NCBI GenBank assembly: GCA_029531795.1 | Contig: JAPEIS010000010.1 | Coordinates: forward strand, 1,984,001 to 2,048,000 | Reading direction: 5' to 3' | Source of the DNA: Sclerotinia nivalis | Lineage: Eukaryota; Ascomycota; Leotiomycetes; Helotiales; Sclerotiniaceae | Length of the DNA: 64,000 nucleotides | In this document: positions 33,067-44,428 of the stretch, piece after piece | Numbering within the stretch: the first letter of the stretch is position 1 | Layout: each line of letters opens with the position of its first letter | Translations under genes and position numbers: made by a program | Notes under the pieces: generated by a model | Database searches by the model: none | The model's input: the letters and a program-made list of their open reading frames with translations, nothing else | What the model was told of the DNA's origin: nothing

Positions 33067-35062
33067 TCTTGTTTTTGGTTTTCTGATGGGATATCCGTGT
33101 TCGGAGAGAGAGAGAGCTGGGAAGTATAAGTATCTTTGATTTACTGTTTGAACGCGAAGAATTCTTGCGAGGTTCTGGGTTGGAATCTAGAATGTTGGGT
33201 TTGGATTTGTTGTTAGAGACATCATGAGGATGGCCGACAAGAGCTCTGGGATCAACAAGCTTAAGGAGGTCGTATTGAAGTTCGGCAAGTCAAACTACTC
33301 TGAGCTCTTTTTGAGTATGAGATTAATAGGGGGTTAATGCTGATTGGAAGCGCGGTGCCTGATGTGTGGATGAATATGATGAGATAATTGTTCTTGTTGA
33401 GAGGTCGTACCGGCGGTCATACCAGCGCTCGTTAGGTACTCACTGCTTGTTGGGATTTCAGAGGTGGATGCTAGTTCGATGTGTATGTGGGATTGAATCT
33501 CTCTGGACGCAGGTTGAGGTTTCGATGATATCAGGTCTTTGAATCGATATCATCATATCTTCTATCTAAACATGTCTTAGAACTTAGCCAGGCGGGTATC
33601 TCATGTGGTGGAATTGGGATCAGTTAGAGTTGATACATCAATCATAGCTCAATCACATACTCCGTGAAGCAGAGGTGTATACAAGCAATGGTGGAACTCT
33701 TATTTGCTGTAGAACAAGTTGTTGATCCTGATACATTCGAGTGTCTGAGTAAAGGAATGATCTTGGTATTCGAGTGTATTCTAGTCAAGACTGCGTGCTC
33801 GTGTCTGTACCCGTATGAGCAGGTTATTCTTCCTTCTGTGGCTACCTTCCTCTCGTATTCACCGTCTATATGCGCTAAATCTGCTATAGATGTTCAGCTT
33901 CTTGCTCAAGCTAGGTATTTTGGACTCAAATTATACGCGGGCAGAGGCATGGCAGGAGAGAAAGATGAAGAGAGTGGATTATGAACATTTTCACCAAACC
34001 GCTCAGTTGCTCGTAAGTTGATAATCAAATGATCTTTCGGGTTTAAATACCTCTAATACTGTCCACTATTCTGATTCAAATTGAATGATGAAAAAGTCTC
34101 AGACTGGTATCCTGATGTGTGGCTCATCTCTCTCATCGAATGTCAACACATTTCATATATCATGTGGAATCGTTATGCAGTTCTATGAGTTTTCATCCAC
34201 CCCTAGTCTATTTGAAACTAGTAGAAAACACCGCAAGGAACTTTGTTGATACTTCGTAAGCATGCTCGAAGAGGGTCATGGAAATTGTACGGAATCATAC
34301 ATGCGGGAGCGGGAGTGTGGTGAGGTTAGAAAGACTAAAGTAGGGTATTTATCGTGTGATGTATATATAGAGGAAATATGATTTTGTGTAGGAATACAAA
34401 ATACAAGTGAAGCTCCAACATAGTATCAAAATCTAAATCCTGCATTCCAATCTAGCTTATATAGATCTGAAGTGCATCATCCAGTATAATGAAAATATAC
34501 ACGGAGTTATCGTTTAATGTTTAAGCGCTCGGGATATTTTGAATGCATTTTTGATCGATATCAATATAAAAAGATCAAAGCTTCTAATTTGATCCTGGAA
34601 TAATGATTGGTGGACAAGTGATAACCGAAATAGCACAGTCCACACCAAGAACAGCGCTGGCCAATCCTGGGCCTGAGCAGGGTAAGATTCAGATGTGGGA
34701 GCTTGGGGCAGATGCATGGGATGAACGGTGGGTTTACCGTATATGATGAGGCAGCTGCTGTTTTCGCGATGGAGACAATGAGTGCATGATTGAATTCTTT
34801 GGCATGCGTCTTTGACTGATGTCTGTGAAGCTTGAACTGAGAGTTAATATTATCGATATTGGATTTTGATTGAAGTGGTGAGTACTGCATCTTGGAGGAT
34901 TCGCATGATGGATTGGGTGCGGGGCAAACTGGAGAGGTTTAGAGCTTGTAAGATGGTTTGCGATGGTATGATATGCTGACTGGTTCTCAGCCTTCGACGA
35001 CGACAACTTGGATCTTTTTGGTTGTTTGTTTTGGATTTTCTTAATCATTGAAATCAATCAAT

Positions 35063-36681
35063 ATGTCTACATATTATCCTCGTAAGTACCTTTGTTCAGC
35101 CTGCTAGGAAAATCACCTAACTAATACTTCAACAGCTCCTCCCGGAGGTAATGGAGGTAATGGAGGTAAGAAGACCACTCATATACCAAAAATATCCCTC
35201 TAACCTCTCACCAAAGCTCCTCAGCAACAACAATACGCACCACCACCAACATCTCCACCTCAACAACAACAACAATACGCACCTCCTCCAACGTCTTCAC
35301 CTCAACAACAACAATACGCACCCCCTCCAACATCTTCACCTCAACAACAGCAATACGCACCTCCACCAACATCTCCGCCTCCAAACCAAACCTCATTCCA
35401 ATATGCCGCTCCACCCACCTCGCCCCCAGCTCAATCCTCACATGCCTACTACCCACCACCTCCATCTACTTCCACAACAAGCTATACCCCTCCCCCAAAC
35501 CCCCAACCTACTCCTCCCCAACAACAACCACAACAACAATACGCGCCTCCCTCAAATTTCTCACATCGTCCTTCTTATTCCGGTGGTCAACATACTCTTC
35601 CCATCCACACAACACCGCCTCAACCAACACAAAGCTATGCATCTTCCTCCGCCGTCTCTCCCCAAGAAACACATCTTCCAAATTATGCATATCCAGGCTC
35701 CAATCCCAATCCCAATCCGAATACAAGCGATTACCCACCTGAAAAACCAGCTCTAAATACAAGTCTTACGATTAATTTGGATCATGGAGCACCTAGCGCA
35801 GCGCATTTTGTAGGAGCAAGTACGACGCAAGATGATGTGGGCACGTTTAATGGGGGGAGTTATCGCATTAGTCATAGGGATACAAATAGTATTGTGACGA
35901 TTCAGTTGGCGATGGGGTGTCCGTTAACTGCTAAACCTGGTTTGTTTTTCCCTTTTCCTCCATGTTTTTGTTAATGAAATTTTGTGGGTGTGGGAGTGAG
36001 ATAGAGGATAATTGCTAACCCAACCAAAGGCGCAATGATCGCCATGACTCCTACCATAACCCTCAAAGGTGCAATCAAGTTCTCCGTGAAGAAACTTGTC
36101 ATTGGTGGCGAAATGGCCCATTCTACTTTTACTGGTCCAGGTGAACTTCTCCTAGCTCCTTCATCATTAGGCGATATCACGAATATTCGATTAAGTGGCG
36201 ATGAACAATGGAGTGTGGGACGAGATGCATATTTAGCTTGTACACAAGGCGTTATCAAGGAGTATAAAAGACAAGGTATTGGTAAGGCGATTTTTAGTGG
36301 AGAGGGTCTGTTTGTTTATAAGATTAGTGGGGTGGGTTTGTTATGGATTAGTAGTTTTGGCGCCATTATTAGGAAGGATGTATGTTTCCCGGCTCTCCCT
36401 TTCCTCTTCCCTTTCCCATCGCTCCTGCCACTATTTTCATTCCCTCCCAACTAACACCCAAATAGCTACAAGAAGGCGAACGCTACGTAGTCGATAACGG
36501 TCACCTGGTTGCCTGGAACACAAAATACATACTCGAGCGCGTAGCATCAGGAGGTATTATCAGTGGATTGAGTAGTGGAGAAGGTCTAGTGTGTAAGTTT
36601 ACGGGGCCGGGGACGGTTTTTCTTCAGACGAGGAATCCGGCTCTGTTTGGTCAGTGGATCAGTGCGCATGCTGGTGGCTAG
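35063..36681 (+). CDS. AIM24: AIM24-family protein with Q/Y/P-rich repeat N-terminus
   Basis: Five exons, 35063-35081, 35136-35165, 35217-35939, 36030-36379 and 36466-36681, give 445 residues, and all junctions keep frame. Exons 1 and 2 are tiny (19 and 30 nt). Residues about 17-225 are low complexity: four near-perfect repeats of [13 protein letters not shown], then P/S/T/Q-rich sequence, likely disordered and prion-like. Residues about 225-445 are the AIM24 (TRAP-like beta) domain: [80 protein letters not shown] and [14 protein letters not shown]. Yeast Aim24 is a mitochondrial inner-membrane protein of the MICOS network. This form has the repeat N-terminus where a mitochondrial presequence would be, so it may instead be a cytosolic paralogue; location is uncertain. 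Confidence 0.88.
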
Positions 36682-37380
36682 GTTTGTGGGTGAGGGTTTG
36701 GGTTAGAGGTGAAGTGAAGGGATCTAAGGAAGGGGTCGGGTGCGGAGATTTGGGGAAAGGGATTGGTGGAGGTAATTGAGGGGGAATAAGAGCGGATGTT
36801 TGATGGTTCTATGCGCAGTTCGGGATTAGGATTTGATTCTCAAGAAATGATTTGAGTTTGATCTGTTTCGATATGTATGATACCTTGTCCTTCGTTTTTC
36901 ACAGCTTTTTTTTATGATTGCCATTTAGGAGTTTTCTCTCAAATTACAAAAAGCAATTTCATACAATCCTTCTTTTACATTTTCTGAAATCAAATTCGTG
37001 TAGTGAACAAAGATACGTTGAGGAAATATATACAACTCTGTTAACATCACTTCTCAGCTGTATTTTTCTTAAGTATACTATAAAAATATTGAAACTTATA
37101 TCGATATCTATTCATTGAGAATGAAATAAATGATAAAGTTCAAGATCCAGAGAAGAAATTGAGATCAATATCTATTTATAAAAAAACGAAATAAATAATG
37201 GACTTCAGAGAAGAAATTGAGACGTATTAAATTCGATGATTGAAGATTGATGAGAGATAGGATGTAGAATATAGAATATAGAATCAAGGATTTTTAGTTT
37301 AATATTAAAAGAAAAATTTATAATTCTATTTAAACTAAGAAATTGTATGTGGGGGAAAAAGAAACCATTGCAGTCTAACC
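36682..37380. other. Convergent 3' intergenic region
   Basis: AT-rich region between the 3' ends of the AIM24-like gene and the kinase-like gene. Nothing else is seen. Confidence 0.55.
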
Positions 37381-38724
37381 CTACTCAATAAGCTTCTTTC
37401 TCAAACTCCAATTCTCGCCCTTCTCAAGTGCATCAAGCCACGCCGTAATCCGCTTCACAGACCACCCACTATCGCAATTCTGCACCGCTACTTCAAAATC
37501 TGCTTTCACTGCCCCTTTCGTAGACTCTTCGATCCCTTCTGGTGCAATTTTCTGCATTTCGTCTAGAAAAAGGGTGCGGAGCATCGTCGATTCGTACTCT
37601 AAAAGGTGCTCCCAGTACAGCTCGTTAATCCCTTCATTATCAAGCGCATCTGCCGCAGGTTCGTTGGCGTTTTCCTCGTCATCCGGAGCGTACTTGTTTC
37701 TGTTCGGCTCTTCGTTTCTTTCCCTTCCTTTAAGGAATTCTGGAAAGTCGCAGGATTTCCATAATGGGAGTGTGGAGACGCACTCCCAGTCGACGATTCC
37801 GGTGATGGTGCCGTCGTCGTCTATTAAGATATTTCGTGAAGATAAATCGTCGTGGAAGTGCACAAATTGCTCTGGAATGGAGTCAGTGGTAGGAAAAACG
37901 CTGGGAAGTAGTTTAAGAAGTCTCTCAGCGAGGATTTTGGCGTCGTGTGCATCTTCAATCTCGTTTTCGTCGTTGGTTGTTTTGAGAATTCTTTCCTGGT
38001 CGGTAATTATCAAGGTGAGACGAGTGTAGAGCCAGTCTTTGCTGTTGGTGAATGGTCCTCGGGGCACATCTTGTGTAATATGATCTCCCCAGAAGAAGAA
38101 CATTGATACTATTTGTCCCAGGGTAAATGACATCTGTTGTGAGTCTTGTGGTGTTCCTTTGGCGCCAGCTGATAATATACCGGAAGACAGATTCCCTTTC
38201 ACAAGTTGAGATTCTGGGGCAACAAATATGTTGCCAATAGCAGAGAACTTGTGACGGAAAAGCTGGGCTTGGTATTGTACAATCTGTTTGACCAGATTCT
38301 GTTTGGAATCTTGGGACAATTTTCTCCATTTCGTTCGCAAATTCCCACCAGATAGCATAGTCATTAGTATCCATTCGAACCCAAGCTCGTTCTCACCAGT
38401 ATCATCAAACGCAAGGATCTGGGGCACCGGTATATCCGTAGTTTGGCGAATAAAATTGATAGTTGCTACCTCACTGTTTGTTTTGTTTAAGGGGTCAACA
38501 GGCAATGTGACACGAACTAAAAAGCATCCACCTTCAATCTCGACTTTGTATAGTTTATTGAAAGCCCCTTCAGCATAAAAGCTAAGATGACAAAAATCAT
38601 TTTCTTTAAGATTCAAGTGCTTTCGAGCAATTGATTCGACTTTTGCGATATCCGGCTCAGATGTCCAACGCGGCTCGAGACCAAATATCTCAGCCACCCA
38701 TTCCAGTCCATTTTGTTTGATCAT
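37381..38724 (-). CDS. APH-family phosphotransferase (aminoglycoside/choline kinase-like fold)
   Basis: A single exon encodes about 447 residues from ATG at 38724 (MIKQNGLEWVAEIF); upstream in-frame codons lack an ATG. The N-lobe has FLVRVTLPVDP (ATP-binding region) and FEWILMTMLSGGNLR, the hinge. The catalytic loop is HFHDDLSSRNILID, with the HxDxxxxN arrangement, followed by ITGIVDWECVSTLPLW (metal-binding Asp). These features place it in the large fungal APH family (PF01636), whose substrates are mostly unknown. An acidic, Glu/Asn-rich insert (about residues 345-370) lies in the C-lobe. No antibiotic-resistance role should be assumed. It faces the same direction as the ABC-C relic but is separated from it by over 1 kb. 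Confidence 0.85.
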   Translation of the reverse strand: MIKQNGLEWVAEIFGLEPRWTSEPDIAKVESIARKHLNLKENDFCHLSFYAEGAFNKLYKVEIEGGCFLVRVTLPVDPLNKTNSEVATINFIRQTTDIPVPQILAFDDTGENELGFEWILMTMLSGGNLRTKWRKLSQDSKQNLVKQIVQYQAQLFRHKFSAIGNIFVAPESQLVKGNLSSGILSAGAKGTPQDSQQMSFTLGQIVSMFFFWGDHITQDVPRGPFTNSKDWLYTRLTLIITDQERILKTTNDENEIEDAHDAKILAERLLKLLPSVFPTTDSIPEQFVHFHDDLSSRNILIDDDGTITGIVDWECVSTLPLWKSCDFPEFLKGRERNEEPNRNKYAPDDEENANEPAADALDNEGINELYWEHLLEYESTMLRTLFLDEMQKIAPEGIEESTKGAVKADFEVAVQNCDSGWSVKRITAWLDALEKGENWSLRKKLIE

Positions 38725-39867
38725 TTTGTAGATGCAAAGGAACAATGATAACAAATCGAGGATGCTGAACTTTGAAATAATTAAACTGAGGTATCAATAG
38801 CAATCCGAAGCTCCACCAAATTGTGATCGGAGATTCCAATATATATTGCTGTGTCAAAACCAACCTGACTAAAGTTTATATGATGCTGTATTTCGGGCTT
38901 GGTTGTGAAGATGAAGGTTTTAAGCCCCTGTTCAATTTTGTGATTAAGATTCAGAAAGAAAAATAAGAGCTATTAGCATAAAGATATCGGTGTGCAACAA
39001 TCAACCCAACAGGTGTGTTTATCTCGTCTGGAAAATGGCCTCGAATGAAGTTATGACCACAAGCATCAGCGCCGGATCACTCCTGTCTCGGTCAGTTCCT
39101 TACAGACCTCTTCTCTTCTGTTCACCTTCAATGGTGTTATTTGAAGAGATAAGATCGGCTTTTCTTGGCCAAGATTTGTGGTATGAAGGGGTAGGGCAAG
39201 ACAACCCCACTATATCATGTTGATGGCTAGTTCTAAAGGTTATTAATTTCGTTTCGCATTACAAACTGGTTATCTAGGATAACTGCTCAAAAATATAAGG
39301 CTTTTCTTAATTCATTTGAGGTTTAAGAGATTTAAGAGATGATAAGAGATGAAAAGAGATGAAAAGAGATTTAAGAGATGAAAAGATGAAAAGATGAAAA
39401 GGTGAGGAGTGAGGAGTGAGGAGTGAGTTTATAAGACAAAGAATATGAAAATGGATAAGCATAATGGGATGTTTAATAAAACATTGGTTGGTTGAATTGA
39501 TGAAGTAGTTAGTAGTTCAGCTGGTCATTGGACATTACTAGATTGCTAGATTTGGACTGTATTAGATGAGGTGAGCAGTGGGTAGATGTCAATCGTTAAG
39601 TACTACGTGTATAAATCAGGAGCGGAGAATGGAGAGCTAGATATTAAATGCTAAAGATTTACTCATCTAATCCAAGGTTCCCTTCGAGGCTTCAAATAAC
39701 TTCCATTCCCAAAGCATTCTTGCTTTTCTTTGCCTGTATAGTTCATAAGCATCAGTAATATCATCCAAAAAGTCGCATATTAATATCCACCTATCTAGCA
39801 ATCATCCATCATTTTGTCCTTAGTAAGAAATCATTGATATGAATCTATAAATCCGCATCACTCCCTT
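38725..39867. other. Intergenic region with a GA-rich minisatellite
   Basis: No gene. The stretch at 39322-39427 is a degenerate tandem repeat. The open frame at 38990-39223 on the plus strand has no support. Confidence 0.5.
39322..39427. repeat. Degenerate minisatellite of AAGAGATGA-like units
   Basis: Tandem units of TTAAGAGA, GATAAGAGAT and GAAAAGAGAT pass into GAAAAGAT and then into GGAGTGA units. All copies are purine-rich on the plus strand. Confidence 0.8.
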
Positions 39868-42800
39868 CTAAACCTCTTCCCGCTCCTCATCTCTCGTACA
39901 ATAAAGTTCCGCAAACGTCGAATTCTTCCCTAACAACCTCTCCGGCGTATCAGACTCCACAACCCTGCCCCTATCAAAAACAGCAATTTTCTCACTATCC
40001 ATAATCGTATCTAATCTATGCGCTATAACCAATATCGTATACTCCCTAAACACCTCTCTTATAACCTTTTGAATAATGGCATCAGTATCCCGATCAATAT
40101 TACTCGTCGCTTCATCTAATAATAATATACCACTTCCGCGTTAAGTTTAGCGCTTCTATGTTCTTTAATAGGTATAACTCTCGCTAGAGCAAAAAGTTGT
40201 TTTTGTCCTTGTGAGAGGAAATAGGATGTAGTGGTTGCATCTAAACCTCCTCTTTCCTGTAATATAGTCCACAGCCCGACTTTGGAAAGCGCAGCAATGA
40301 TAGAAGAATCAGTGTATTGCACCGAAGGATCTAAATTTAAGCGAATAGTATGGTGTAATATAAATGCATCTTGAGGGACAGTAAGCAGTCGCTCGCTCAG
40401 GGTTTTATGGTTGATAGTAGCGAGGTCTATACCGTCGATTATTATGGAACCGTGGGATGGTTCTAAAAGTCGGAGGATGGATGATAGGAATGAACTTTTG
40501 CCGCTGCCACTTCGACCACAGAGACCTATATTTGCGCCTGCTTGGATGGAGAGGTTGATGTTGTTTAGGGCGAGAGTTGAGGATGTGTAGCTGGCGCTTA
40601 GATTTTTGATTTCAATATTACCATGTTCGGGCCATGTTTTTTGGGGGGGAATAGGAGAGGTGGGGTTTGGTTCTGAGGGAGTTTGATTGGAGAATTCTCT
40701 GGTGCGTGATACGGCTCCGAGAGAAACTTCTAACTGTGTCCAGTATTGGAGTAGAAAAGTTAATGTTTCGTTGAAGCTCAGGATATTGTTTAGTGAGAGG
40801 CCGAGAGACCCGGGGTCGGTGGATTTGCGTAGTTTGATTGCTAATGTTATGACGATGATGGCTAATGCGGCGACTATTAAATCTAAGACAAGCTGCAGCC
40901 ATCTTTGTGCACAGTAGAGTAGATAGCAGGGAACTTGAGATTTTTCAACCCTTTCAATCATGGAATTAGTGAATTGATCTTCCCATCTAAGGACTCGGAT
41001 GCTTGAGAGACCATTTAAAGTCTCCATAAAATGAGAATATATTGGACTTCTCAATTCTAGCTCAATGGCCCGAAGTCTTCGAGATGTTCGAAGGTAGACG
41101 CGTTCAACGCAAAAAAGAGTAATTAATACTGCCGGAATTGTTATGGCCATCCATGTTGAACCAAGGGATATGAGGCACAATGATCCAACTGTCCACAGCA
41201 AATAAATCAGTGTACACATAAGTCCAGTAGGTAGTTGAGACTCGATCAGTGTCATATCTTGACTAAATCGATTAAGTATTGTTCCGATGTCGGTTTTCGT
41301 GAAAAATGAATAGGGTGCGTTGATGACTACGTCAAGGAGTACCATGTGTAGATTGGCGGCTGATTCGGGCACTAGTTTGAGAAACATAACCCAAACAGTA
41401 CATCCGTACATGACTCCTTTCCAATAGCTAAGATGAGGTATGTTGGTAGCCATTTTGCTTCGTTTGAGCCATGGTCCGTTGCCCACCAATTGAGTATTGC
41501 TTGGGACATGTATAGGCAAACGGTCTGTATAGCGGCAGACAAGAAAAGTGCCAGTATGGTTGGCCACTGTACACTTTTAAAATAGTATAGAAAGTCTCTA
41601 GAGTCGCTCCCATGCTGAGGGTTACTGAAAATATCGGCCGGATTCACCGCCCGAGCTTCTGAAAGTCTACTACTCGCTTGTGGACCATCTCCTCCAGATA
41701 GATGACCGTCGATCTGAGTTGTTCCTGGATTGTCTGGCGAATTCAAGTCCTTGGAATGGCTCATGTTCAATTCACTAGATAAGACTTCTGCTTGGACATC
41801 AGGAGTCTTGGAGTATTTTGTCACATTCCCAGAACTATCTAATGTGATAACATTTTCTGCAATTGTTTCCCAACGCGCGAGTGAGTCACGAATATAACTG
41901 TGGCTCCAAGCTTTGATATTAGGCCATCTCTCCCAAATAGCCTCGTCATGATCTGTATCTCAGTCTTTGTATCCAATGCACTGAGAACATCGTCAAACAG
42001 AATCAATTGTGGTCGCTGATACAAAGCTCGAGCAAGAATAATGCGTTGTTTCTGGCCACCGCTAAGACTAGAGCCTTGTGCCTCAATGCAAGTATTATCA
42101 CCATGTATCAATCCAAGAAGAAAATCGTCGAGTAAACAAGCGTGAAGGACGGATCTATACCAAGCGTCATCCGGTGCGCTTACTCGCAAACCACATATAT
42201 TTTGCCGAATAGTACCTGTGAAAAGCCAGGCATTTTGAGGACAGTATGTTATTCGATTAGCGTTGATAGAAATAGTGCCGCTGTACTTTGCCTCGCTAAA
42301 CATTGCTCTTAATAACGTTGATTTTCCTGATCCACTTGGACCTAAAACCATCGTGAAGCTGCCTTGAGAAAACTCCAAGTCAAGATCACGCAAAAGATAA
42401 CCCGTACCACCGTTAACTGAAATACACAAGCGTGACAGACACATAATAGGTGCATCTAAGTTGTGTCCATCCTTGGATTCACCCTTGATTAGATTTATTT
42501 TTGTATTCATGACCCTTTTGTCATGGTGACTTGACCTTGTCAGGTGCTCTTGAATTCTTTCTACACATCCGAGACAAGAGGCTGCGAATGGAAAAGAAGT
42601 TATAAGCTCGGATGCGGGAGTGGTAACAAGGTTAATTAGCGCAAGACTTGTGAAGACCTGAGAAGTATTGAGTGGGTTAGAGTTTGTTACGCGAGCCTTA
42701 ATCGCGTACACGATGAGGGTAACTGCAGGAGCGAGCGCCGGAGGCATGTTTCCTGTGAGAAAATGTTAAAAGTTGACCCTTGAAGTAATTTGATTCGATT

Positions 42801-43152
42801 ATGTGAATTGATAAGGCGCACGCAGCTTCTGGTCAATGCTAGCTTGATTGACCATGATTCAACGTTCAAGAGGAGATTGACCGCTCACCCAGAGTATTCA
42901 ACCATACTGTAAACCATCGAAACTTTGCCTGCAATCTAAGCTCCTCAAGTCTTTCGTCTTCTGACTGGATATCCGAAGGAACCAAAATCTCCATGGCGAA
43001 AGAAGCAGAAATATCACGCTTGGAATAATAGAAAGTATGGCTTGCTCGAAGAGTAAGGTGAAGTCGAACGTGCGGATACACAGAGATATTATCGGACCAA
43101 AATTATTGACAGCATATAACTGACAAGTCCGAGTTTCGTTGTCTGTATCCAT
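39868..43152 (-). pseudogene. ABC-C (MRP-type) transporter pseudogene
   Basis: Read on the minus strand, the order is that of a fungal ABC-C transporter. There is a TMD0 start (MDTDNETRTCQLYAVNNFGP at 43152, then FTLLFEQAILSIIPS), the last helix of TMD1 (NMPPALAPAVTLIVYAIKAR near 42747), and NBD1 with Walker A GPSGSGKST, signature LSGGQKQRI and Walker B LILFDDVLSALD. Then come TMD2 (DIGTILNRFSQDMTLIESQL) and NBD2 with GRSGSGKSS, LSQGQKQLF and AHRLDTI. Most of TMD1 is missing between about 42900 and 42750. Three frame breaks were found: about 41880 just after NBD1, about 41418 in TMD2, and about 40132, where NBD2's Walker B ([10 protein letters not shown]) lies in another frame. No intron can repair these. 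About 970 of the usual 1400-1500 residues remain. Confidence 0.88.
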
Positions 43153-44428
43153 GATAATGTTGCAGAGGTTTATGAAAAAAGCCCAATATAAGTCAAAAGC
43201 TGGGTATAGAAGCAAGAACAGTAGGTAGTTAGTGTTCTCCGAAGAAAGATATTAAGTTCAATGAAGAATCGCAAAACGTGCATAAATAACCCTTATCTTT
43301 GGTACTCGGAAACCCAATTTTTCGAGGTCAATTACCCATTGGTGATGTTAGACTTGAACATATCGAAGTCGACAAATAGGATAAATTCCAATTTCAGCGG
43401 TAATCTTGTGGCACCTACCTAGTACATGGTATTGTAAGATATCCAAACTTTTCCCTTTCCTCCATAAATTTTGGAGACTCTGCGATTGAGTGATTGTCAA
43501 TATTGCATGCTTCCAAAAATGTCAGGATGACTCAAAACATGGTACCAAATCAATGCCATCGTATCGGTAAAATTGATAACTGAAGACAACTCCGGTGTAA
43601 ACAAAACTCCATATTGGATATTGGAAGAAACCATTGCAAAGCCCGTGCGCCGTCGTTAACCTAACATGAGTGTTTGAGATAACGTGACCCTAAATCCTTC
43701 GAAATCATCAATAGACAAATAAATGAAGATATGAGGATTTGAAGGGTCAAGATCGAGATCAAAATATACCTACTATCAATAATCTATATTACTATGGCTA
43801 CATCAAACAATCAGTCGGCTCAAGGTCCGGAAGTAGGTAATTTAAATATCACGTGAATCTCAAAAATACGGTAGGCACAAACGAATTAAATTCACTAACA
43901 TGCAAACACATTCAGACTACGGCATGATTTAAGAGAGAAGTTGTTTGTTAAATGAAAAAGTGAAAAAGCGAAAAAAGTAAAATTCTGAAAATCAGAAAAT
44001 GAAAATGATTATTTTGAGCTTTTCAATTTTAATAATTGAATAAAATTTCGAAAATTATATATTCTTAAAATCTTCAATTGATAATATCTAATTACAATTT
44101 TTCAGAATTTATTTATTATAATTTTCGAAATTTTATTCAATTATTAAAATTGAAAAGCTCAAAATAATCATTTTCATTTTCTGATTTTCAGAATTTTACT
44201 TTTTTCGCCTTTTCACTTTTTCATTTAACGAACGACTCTTTCTTAAATCATGCCGTATTCAGGCAAACAAAGTGTTTGCCAGCAAACGCAGCCTCAAAAC
44301 CTTCTCTCTTCAAACTCTACACAACTCATTACAAAAATTCTAGCTTCATACATAAGTATCACAAATCTTTGCGAATAACACCAAATCTTGACAGTCAGAA
44401 ACTGTCACATCGACAAAGCCACAATAAT
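43153..44428. other. Divergent intergenic region with a MITE
   Basis: This is the upstream region of both the dead ABC-C gene and the DDX60-like helicase. The foldback element at 43920-44255 is the main feature. A CACGTG-containing sequence lies at about 43851. The 170 bp between the element and the helicase ATG is an open frame without ATG. Confidence 0.6.
43920..44255. mobile_element. 336-bp foldback MITE with TA target-site duplication
   Basis: The termini CGGCATGATTTAAG and CTTAAATCATGCCG (its reverse complement) are flanked on both sides by TA (43918-43919 and 44256-44257), the duplication expected of Tc1/mariner-type insertion. Inverted arms of roughly 140 nt run inward with few mismatches, for example TGAAAAAGTGAAAAAGCG against CGCCTTTTCACTTTTTCA and TTGAGCTTTTCAATTTTA against TAAAATTGAAAAGCTCAA. 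The centre (about 44063-44105) is AT-rich and unpaired. No transposase is encoded, so it would need one elsewhere. The high arm identity suggests either recent insertion or that the pairing itself is maintained. It ends 173 bp upstream of the helicase start codon. Confidence 0.9.

Larger units (their letters stand above)
32058..35062. other. 3-kb gene desert with weak coding traces and microsatellites
   Basis: No supportable gene. Two traces are worth noting. On the minus strand about 33285-32940 there is a long open frame starting LAELQYDLLKLVDPRALVGH. On the plus strand 33688-33984 there is a frame with MVELLFAVEQVVDPDTFECL. Neither has clear exon partners. Simple repeats lie at 32425-32493 and 33043-33066. 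Confidence 0.4.

Noticed and set aside
35217..35380. CRISPR-like repeat array in the AIM24 gene
   Set aside because: The repeats are in-frame protein repeats without spacers in a eukaryotic gene.
35151..35756. 201-codon plus-strand ORF rich in His/Leu/Asn
   Set aside because: Alternative frame over the CAA/CCA-rich repeats of the AIM24 gene.
37381..38724. APH-like gene as an antibiotic-resistance determinant
   Set aside because: The APH fold is widespread in fungi with unknown substrates; there is no mobile or bacterial context.
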